From the NCBI RefSeq assembly GCF_009870125.1, contig NC_046679.1:19034001-19098000 (forward strand): 64,000 nt of DNA, in the 5' to 3' direction. The translations under genes were made by a program, and so were the position numbers. The notes below the pieces were generated by a model. The model made no database searches. It saw only the letters and a program-made list of their open reading frames with translations, and was not told the origin of the DNA. Every line of letters starts with the position of its first letter. Position 1 is the stretch's first letter. Positions 57,001 through 64,000 of this stretch are shown here, in pieces. Origin of the DNA: Drosophila pseudoobscura. Its lineage: Eukaryota; Arthropoda; Insecta; Diptera; Drosophilidae.

Positions 57001-59882
57001 GGTTTGGGTGTTTCCAAAAGTTTGGGAGCGACCCGTATTGGGTTAAGAGCATAGCTCGCAAACAACGGTCAACACTTTTTCCCTTTGCTGTAGACAAACT
57101 TAGAGACTACTTAGAGATACACTTTTGATCAAGCGCTCACAGAAAAAGTGTCAGTAGATGAGCAAAACCAAAAAGTGTCTGAGTAGTGTTTTTAGTTTTT
57201 TTCGTGTTTATGTTTATTTATTCATGTTTTCCGCATCTATTGGGCTATTGACAGTACAATATGTATAATATGTATATTTTTATATATTTGCAAATTCTGT
57301 GCAAACGGAACAGATACGATGAAGAACAGATGTGATGATAATGGAGATTAAAAAACCTACAAGCACGCATACATACGCAAAAGACACTTTTTTCGTTCGC
57401 TCGCAAAAAAATGCTCAGTGAAAAACAGTAACAAATGAGATGTGAAAAAATCGATCTTTGCTTGAACGAGTTGAGCAAAAGATCTGGTCTTTTCTGTCTC
57501 TTTTCTCAACGTGTCCGTAAATGAGATGTTTTTTTCAGACACTTCGAAAGTGTCAACCGTTATTTGTAGGACCAAGACAAGAGTCATATCTAACATACAT
57601 ATGTATTTATAATGGCGGACAGTGAAATTTGGACACTCGTGTTATGTAACTTTAAGTCGATGGGGCAGCTTTATTGCATTGCGGTCAGAAAACATTAGTT
57701 TTCTCAGTATTAGCCCAAAACTTGGGATAGGTCTTCTTTAAACAATTTTATACGAAATTTCGCTAAACGCGATGTTGAGAAAGTAGGACGAATGATCATC
57801 GCAAAGTCGGAGAACGCTATGAAAGTTAATGCCCAAAACGAACGGTAAGGCAGGATGGTCTGGGGATGTTTTTTTTATTTTAGAGTTGGGTATCTGGCAC
57901 TAATTGAAGGATATGTAAAGGCTGTCACTAATTAACTAATTCATACTCTTCAATATTCATAGATTTAAATGTAATAGAAAACAATTTTACTTTCAGACTA
58001 CAAACCTAGAATGAATTTTTCCGTACAATAATTAAAGTGAATACCAGAGTGAATTTTTAGTTTATGTAAGGATAAACAAACACGTTTAAATTCAAATTTC
58101 TAATGTGTTTCGTTAGACATTTATACTGTTGAGAAAGTTTCACGAGCTTTTGTCGTAAAGAATCAAACCAAAACTTAAAAAATTAAATCAAATTTTTGTT
58201 TACTGTTATTTTGCATTTGACCCGAAAGACGCAGTATCTGCATACTAACCGAGTAAATTGCTAGATACTGAACAAATGGTCATCTTTGAATGCTCATACC
58301 TCCTGAACTGAAATTTCGATTTTCTGAAAGGTTCCATTATTTTAAAAAAATTCAAATTTAAATATTCAAATCATCGAAAGTACTCAATCAGAAAATTACT
58401 TTTTCCACCTCTTTTCGTCTGATGCGACGACGACGTTCCAAAACTATTTTAATCTATTAATCTATGAATATTAATTCATGTAATTCATTCATTCCAGTGG
58501 CCTGCTGAATAGTCCAGATCTAAATCCCATTGAAAATCGATAGGCTCTGTTTAAAAAAAATTGGAAAAGTACGAGTCTGCACGAAAGGGATTGGGTGAGT
58601 CTTTGGGAGCGCTTGAAGTCGGAGTGGCGCATGATACCTGGCCTGCACCTACTAAATTTAGTCGAGAGTATGCCAATACTTATTCGGAATATGATAAAAG
58701 CTAAGGCCCTTTGGAACAACAAATTTGAAGCGTGCAAGAGTGGATACATGCTCTTTTTTTGAACAAATTAAAATATCTTAAGGAAAAGGATCTCTTTGAA
58801 TTGAAATTGTCTTTTTTTATTCTCGCTAAATTAAAGAATCTATGAAGAAAAAAACACAAGGATGGATTCATTTTTTAAGATTTTACAGGTGTTTAAGTAT
58901 GCCGGATTTGAAGACAAATTTTTTGAGCTGCTTTTCTTTAAAAATTGCTTTTTCATATTTTTTGTCGCATCCATTAGATAATAAGTGAGGCTTAAATTTA
59001 CCGATCTAATGGATATAGAACGATGTCATGGCATGACATTTCATGAAGGCGGTACGTCCAATGAAGATGAACCGTAGTGAAAGTTCATAGAAGATATACA
59101 CACATACAGTCAGGCCAACATTTATTCGGACACCCGTCTATTTCTTTATAAATAACTTGAAAACTATTTAACTTTAACAAAAATATTTTATTTCATTATG
59201 AAGATCAATGATTCTAATACTAATTTTAAACATAAAAACAAAAAAAACTTTCTTTGGCATATGAAAAAAACATAAAGTATCAAAAAGGCCACTTTTTTAC
59301 GCACAACATATTCGGACAAAAAACCTTTTTTTTATATTTTAGTTTCAATATTTTATTAATATAGCATATAGCAAGCATCAAGAGACATACTAACAGACAC
59401 ACATACAGATCACTTAATGCGCTGGAAAATTTAATTGCTCGAAATCAGATTAGTTAGTTTTTTTTACAAAAAAATATCCTTTTTAAAGTATAGTATGGTA
59501 TAGTATCCGTTCAAAGTAATAAAAAAAGGCAATACCATCTTATACATATGTGTATACCATCGCCTAATAGACAGATACATATCCATGACCTGCCGTGTAT
59601 GTAAGTTGCGTGTCCATGCAAATTTTATTTATTGATTACAGAAATACCTTTTTATTTTTGTATTAAATACGTTTTTATATTATTAATTACTAAGACCGTA
59701 GTTTTGTAAAATTAACGCTAGTTTTTACCTTTCTTTTTTTTGCTGGGACCTTTGGTGTTTACAAGAGTTGTAACTTGAAGCACAAGTGGTTCCAATGTCT
59801 TTTCTACTGACATGGTACGTATCTCTAAATTTTTTGGATCCCATTTTAAAGCAATCTGTCCAAAATCAGTTAATGTCCCCAT
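51017..59882 (-). CDS. alpha-Cat: alpha-Catenin (12 coding exons)
   Basis: Coding exons on the minus strand: 59882-59729, 56798-56422, 56356-56039, 55412-55209, 55148-54464, 53820-53669, 52986-52914, 52851-52784, 52719-52538, 51676-51436, 51367-51251, 51181-51017. All splice sites are GT-AG and the phases agree, giving 911 residues (vinculin/alpha-catenin family, expected about 900). The protein links the cadherin-beta-catenin complex to actin at adherens junctions. Exon 1 carries 'IALKWDPKNLEIRTMSVEKT'. The N domain that binds beta-catenin is in exons 2-3 ('RASALVAAVEKATENF'). The long exon 5 holds the M domain. Exons 10-12 hold the actin-binding five-helix bundle and tail ('REIAEQCPESSTKKDLLAYL', 'WKMKAPEKKPLV'). 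It ends 'SEFQSPADAV'. Introns 1, 5, 6 and 9 carry repeat insertions; the exons are intact. Confidence 0.95.
52045..52275 (+). repeat. Short element with terminal direct repeats, copy 1
   Basis: GTCGTATTCAAGTGTCG at 52049-52065 and GTCGTATTTAAGTGTCG at 52255-52271 bracket about 190 bases of AT-rich sequence. An inverted, shorter copy is at 53994-54150. Both lie in alpha-Cat introns. Confidence 0.65.
53215..53375 (+). repeat. Repeat related to the arms of the element at 9184-9680
   Basis: It shares 'aacctgacgtgatgg', 'gttcagggcc' and 'actctggtcagcc' with the two arms there, here in one continuous copy. Confidence 0.55.
53994..54150 (-). repeat. Short element with terminal direct repeats, copy 2 (inverted)
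   Basis: CGACACTTGAATACGA at 53996-54011 and again at 54130-54145. The middle part is the reverse complement of 52060-52200 ('tcatcaaagtagattgagga'). Confidence 0.65.
57059..57567. mobile_element. MITE-like inverted-repeat element in alpha-Cat intron 1
   Basis: The left end CAAACAACGGTCAACACTTT (57059-57078) faces a right end whose reverse complement reads CAAATAACGGTTGACACTTT (57547-57566), with 3 mismatches in 20. The interior has short 'aagtgtct' and 'gagcaaaa' repeats on both sides and no transposase. Confidence 0.65.
57610..58765 (+). pseudogene. Tc1-like transposase remnant in alpha-Cat intron 1
   Basis: The plus strand reads 'VGRMIIAKSENAMKVNAQNE' and 'VWG' pieces around 57780-57870, then at 58500-58750 'NSPDLNPIENR' and 'RDWVSLWERLKSEWRMIPG', then 'LVESMPILIRNMIKAKA', the end of a Tc1-like transposase. 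The middle catalytic region is lost. Confidence 0.7.
59105..59345. repeat. Tc1-like element end
   Basis: 'cagtcaggccaacatttatt' followed by CGGACACCCGTC, and an internal 'acaacatattcggacaaaaa' at 59306-59325, resemble Tc1-type terminal repeats with subterminal copies. No coding sequence. Confidence 0.45.
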
Positions 59883-60890
59883 TTTTCCTAATAAATAGTT
59901 TTACGCGACCTTTGTTTGATTCTTAAGAAAATGGCTACGCCTATATCGAAAAACAATTTTTTCGATTAATTTAAAAAAACATTTGATAAGTTAGCAAGTA
60001 ATTTATGATTTGGAACAATGCAAATGAAACACAACAAATTGAGCATCATTGTTTGTTTATGCTATTTTGCATGTTTTTTAAATATCGCTCCATTAGCGCT
60101 TTCCCCGCTAAATCTTGCTCACTGGTTAGCTTTGTCGGTCTTGCGCTTGATCTGAGCTTTTGGCTGCTGCTGCAGCCGGGCCGCGCTGTCGGAGTAGCGC
60201 CGACCACAAACACAGTATATTAGGATATTCACACTGACGAGCTCCACCATCCATTTCGGGGATGGTCCATAAGGTTTTAACGTTCCAAGCATTCCAAAAC
60301 AGATGAAAAATGTCGAAAGTTGGAAAATATATATAAAATGGAAGAAGGAGCAGCAAATTCCTGTGGTTTAATAGATATAGATGTTATTTATTAATTTGGT
60401 TATAGTGTATAATAATAATATGGATGGATGGTGACAGTGTGAATTGGAGTTTCACATCTGTCAAAATATCCCACCATTCCCCTGGGATGGGCTCAGTGTG
60501 CAGAGCCTATAAACATTTAACACATTTAATTTACTATTACGTGCGTCTTTATTTAAATCAAAGTGATATAATTGATGTTTTTCTCTAAACATATTAGTGA
60601 CCTCGACGTGATCTGTTTGCGCACAAACACAAGAAACACACAAAGCAGTGATATTCGACATAACGCATTTCGGTACTGTTCACTGCAAAGTTCGTGCTCT
60701 AAAAAGGCTGTAGCCATACATATACATATACATATACATGTATATAAGCGCAGTCGTTCTTATAGCTGAGGGCAAAAAAAAGCCCCGTCAAAAAGCTGGT
60801 TTTTTCTCGTTTGTGTTAGTGCAAAGCCCTTAGAAGCTGACGCAAAAGCAGGAGAGAAAACGGGAAGCGTTTGTTTTTCGTCGCTGGGTT
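59883..60890. other. alpha-Cat upstream region and repeats
   Basis: The segment at 60090-60190 matches 39960-40065. The segment at 60420-60460 ('tggatggatggtgacagtgt') resembles 32130-32165. A TACATATACATA microsatellite is at 60717-60745. No gene is supported. Confidence 0.45.
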
Positions 60891-60984
60891 TTTCGGCTGA
60901 ACCGCGTATACAAGCTATTTTATCGTAGTCTTGCAAATATGTATAATAGTGTTTGCAATAGTGCAATATAATATAATAGTATTC

Positions 60985-62510
60985 TCTCCGGGAGGGCGGT
61001 TCGAAACAGGTGCTGGTACGGTCATGTGTCTGCCATGGATGCTAGCAAATTGTAGTCGGGCGGAGAAAAGACAACTCTCAGTGAAATTACCCCAATCCAA
61101 AGGTGACGCTGTCATATGCCTAATGCCATATGCCATATGTCGCTAATAAGCGAACTCCGGATCGTCTGTCGACTTCCACGTTAAGTCAGACTTCCCGGGG
61201 CGAGCGGGGCAAGGATACTAAGTTGGTCCACCGTCTTGAGGCAAGAAGCGCTGCGAGGATAGGTTCGAAAAGCTCATCGGTCCAATCCACGTCGTGGGCC
61301 CCAGGGGCGAATCGATTACCGGTACCGAGGAGCCCTTGACAACCTCAGCAGACGGCGCTGCTGTCTCAAAATACCAAGAGAGAAGACTCACGGCTTTAAT
61401 CCTGGTTAAAGAAGATCCAGCATTTCCATTGTTTATCCAAGGGATCGAGCTGAGGCAGTGGACTAAAACAATCCTGCCAGATGACCAGTCGGCCAAAACT
61501 GGTAAGGGCGCAGCCAAGGCTTGAAATAGGTGGCAACGCTCCAAGGAAGATACTGCCAAAAAGGTCTAGCCAGCCACGCGGGGCCCTCTACACGAAAGCG
61601 AGGCCAGAGCATGAGTCTTGGCGAAGCCTGCAGAGCCAGAAAAAGATTCTGCGGACTCTGCAGATCTGCAACCCCTATCGTCCTACACCCGATCGGTGTC
61701 GTCGATCGTCGATACACCTCCTCTGTAGTATGGACGGAGTTGTAGACTATGGCTTCAAAAAAATAACCATAGTTTTGTAAAAACCCGAATTAAAGGGCTG
61801 GAAACCGAAGGTCGAGCCAGCAATTTCAGCAATGAAGACCACACAGCAGTGAGCCCCGAAAGCCAGGAGAGCTCACTGAGGATCTGCTTCACGGATATGG
61901 GTCATGACCAATCTGACCCTACTCCACAGGCGCCCCTCCGTGCGCCATTATAGACTGAGAGACCAAGGACATCGGTCTAACTGTGAGGTGCAACGCCAAA
62001 GCACGTCACGATCAGAGAGGTGACTACCTTTTCAGTTATTTACTGACCACTCAGATTCTTATACTCGTATTAAACCTGGGAAACTACCCCAGTGTCGGTA
62101 CAGCGGTGGATGCAGCCGCAAATTTGAAATAAATTAGTTTAAATTGTAAAGAAAATGAATGAAGTCGCTACCCTTAAGATCTATCGCCTAACATAGTCAC
62201 ATACGCCCAAAATAATGAAGCAACATTCGCTGCAGCATAGCTTGGGGTAATAAACGAAGAGGGATTCGCAGTGTCACATTAATGAAAACGGTCGTTCGTC
62301 GGTCTTTTTATTGTTCTCGTCTCCGCCGCAAGCAGCTCTGGTCCACTTCCTGTAAAGTTGGGAGATCGATATGGCCTAATTGATCGAAGAAGCTATCTGT
62401 GGAGCTATATGGGCTCAGTAGAGCACAGTGATCTGCAGTTACTCACAGTCATCACAGGACACTGGCAGATCGGTCCTCCCTCTCGGATACCACCATAACC
62501 TAACCTAGGC
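60985..62510 (+). mobile_element. R1/LOA-group non-LTR retrotransposon remnant (internally deleted)
   Basis: GC-rich. ORF1-like text is at 61294-61510 ('DGAAVSKYQERRLTALI', 'LRQWTKTILPDDQSAKTGKG'). At 62330-62470 in broken frames are 'LGDRYGLIDRRSYLWSYMGS' and 'LQLLTVITGHWQIG', the RNase H end. It finishes CCATAACCTAACCTAGG at about 62490-62506, like the end of the element at 44986-45428. The whole RT is missing. Confidence 0.6.
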
Positions 62511-63655
62511 CTTTTACTCTGTACTCTGTCTGAGTCGATTATTCTACATTCTGCTTATCTTAACATACTAACACACACGCACCGCGCTTGCTGCCTTTCT
62601 GTGTTGGCCACTCTGTGCTTCGTTCATCTCTCTGTAGCTAAACTGGACGTGGAAGTTCTTTTGTTGCTATTTTTATTTTTGCTTGTGATTATTTTGTATA
62701 TTGTTTTACAATGCGTTCCTGCTGTGGTGAACGCTGTGGCGTTATCCGTTCGGTCGCTACCAGGCAAACGTTTATCTTCTGCTGGTTATGTGGCATCAAC
62801 TAGACCCGTTTCCGACATTTACTTATAACGTATAAAAATATTGCATATGTTAAATAAATCATAAAATACATACCATACATATACATACTTATGTATATAC
62901 TGAGTTAATATCGGGTATTAAAACGAAAGGAGTATATTTTTAGCAAATTTTTGCAAATTATATTAATTATTATTATAATATAGTTAATATACAATCAACA
63001 AGATTTAGTATAATATGCTTTATTGAGTCGGCTAGATTATTTCTCTAAATTGTTTCTTTTTGTTTTTATTTTATTTTTTTTTTTATTTAATTTTAGTATT
63101 CTTTGTTTTTGAAATTTCTGAATATTCCCTTATGAGCGTAGTAATTTGAAAAGCCTGAAAAAGAAATATAATCATTTAATAAAATATATATTTATTTATA
63201 TGATAGATAATATTGATTGTATGTATAAGGCAGGTTAAAGCTTAATAAAGTCTATTCAATATAAAGGACCGTTTATAGAATTAAGCAGAGTATCATCAAT
63301 CAAATCAATATTCAAATACAAAATCATATAGCTAGCACTAGGTGACCTGGCAAACATTGTTTGGCATTGGCAGCAATGTGCTGGCCAATTGTAGTCGGGC
63401 GAACGTTCGTTCTCTTTCGTAGATCAGACGCGTTTTAGTTTTGCGCTCCGAATATTTTCCATTTGTTTTGCATAAAGCTTGTTTTCATAAATAAACCGTG
63501 AGCACGCATTACATTGCATTACATTTAGTTGTTTTATCACTCTCTCCCTATCACCTCAACTTCAATAACTGTTGGTTTGGCACGCTGGTCCGATAGTTGT
63601 TTGTTCCTGCAAATCAACTACTGCAGGTTAACAAGAAAGCAAAAATAAATACTTG
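62511..63655. other. Intergenic, repeat-like
   Basis: The string 'aattgtagtcgggcg' occurs at 63377-63391 and also at 61048-61062. AT-rich sequence with a run of T/A at 63055-63100. No gene. Confidence 0.4.
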
Positions 63656-63689
63656 ACACCTTTATGAAACCCTCCTGACCCGGAAGAGA

Positions 63690-63916
63690 GTTTGATGCTC
63701 GAACTACAGAACATAATGATCGCCACCACTTTGGCAAAAGTAAATATCATAAGTCCAGCTAAAATCGATAGTAATGATTTGGAGGCGATTTTAAATGAAA
63801 GTTCCACTAGTATCAGTGTAACCCAATTATTGGGCGCTGCCAATGTGAGGGTACTAGTTGATAAGGAGCTAATAATATTTGTAATTGAGATGGCAAGATC
63901 TATCCTTTATCTGTAA
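63690..63916 (+). pseudogene. Envelope-like fragment of an insect retroelement
   Basis: The open stretch reads 'LQNIMIATTLAKVNIISPAK' and 'SVTQLLGAANVRVLVDKELI'. The pattern (helical heptad-like start, then a short beta segment) recalls the central part of fusion-type envelope proteins of insect LTR retroelements. Only about 70 codons, no membrane anchor, no flanking pol. Tentative. Confidence 0.4.
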
Positions 63917-64000
63917 GAATAGAACTACTTTCCCTGTCGCCCATAGCGGAGTAATATTACGATTGCCGACAAAAAAAGTCACTTCTTGCAAAGGCACTCC

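Noticed and set aside
61218-61559. 113-residue minus-strand frame
   Set aside because: It is antisense to the LOA/R1-group ORF1-like text and has no domain.
1-64000. tRNA or rRNA genes
   Set aside because: I looked for box A/B pairs and cloverleaf-like segments while reading and saw none convincing. A tRNAscan-SE or Infernal run would be decisive.

Overview
This is Drosophila genomic DNA. The evidence is short GT-AG introns, AATAAA signals, many degraded Drosophila-type transposons, and a set of host genes that in D. melanogaster lie in the pericentromeric heterochromatin of chromosome arm 3L. I recognise nine host genes, all with open reading frames: Vps11 (3942-6494 +), neverland/nvd (8367-12157 -), ND-AGGG/NDUFB2 (17445-17856 +), RpL15 (19924-20733 -), Dbp80 (22537-30742 +), a Mic10-like MICOS subunit (32583-33017 -), an Elof1 homologue (34226-34848 +), spookier/Cyp307a2 (41772-47562 +) and alpha-Catenin (51017-59882 -). 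The introns here are 0.05-4 kb, so this is probably not D. melanogaster, where several of these genes have very large introns. I could not name the species. 

Layout. 0-3.9 kb: retroelement and DINE-like debris. 3.9-6.5 kb: Vps11. 6.6-8.3 kb: a jockey-clade pol remnant. 8.4-12.2 kb: nvd, with a transposon-filled third intron. 12.2-17.4 kb: intergenic, with a LOA/R1-type and a CR1-type retroelement. 17.4-21.2 kb: ND-AGGG and RpL15, separated by a BEL/Pao remnant. 22.5-30.7 kb: Dbp80, 11 exons, with introns carrying CR1, R1/LOA and gypsy-type fragments. 30.7-34.9 kb: Mic10-like gene, mariner remnant, Elof1. 35-41 kb: CR1 fragments, a GC-rich ~93/100-bp tandem repeat, and an inverted-repeat element. 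41.7-47.6 kb: spok, whose single 4-kb intron holds a nested retroelement. 47.9-50.9 kb: gag remnants of several retroelements. 51.0-59.9 kb: alpha-Cat, 12 coding exons, with several MITE or Tc1 remnants in its introns. 59.9-64 kb: LOA-type remnant and an env-like fragment. 

How the genes relate. Most are housekeeping genes: endolysosomal tethering, respiratory complex I, cytosolic ribosome, mRNA export, cristae organisation, Pol II elongation and adherens junctions. The exceptions are nvd and spok. They act at the first step of ecdysteroid synthesis (cholesterol to 7-dehydrocholesterol) and in the following 'Black Box', and they sit about 30 kb apart in opposite orientation. In D. melanogaster both are known targets of the prothoracic-gland factors Seance, Ouija board and Molting defective. 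Their proximity inside a repeat-rich block is the most biologically suggestive feature. The other notable signals are repeats: a 24-nt hairpin conserved with compensatory changes across dispersed Helitron-like elements, a two-variant minisatellite, and several inverted-repeat families that I cannot name.
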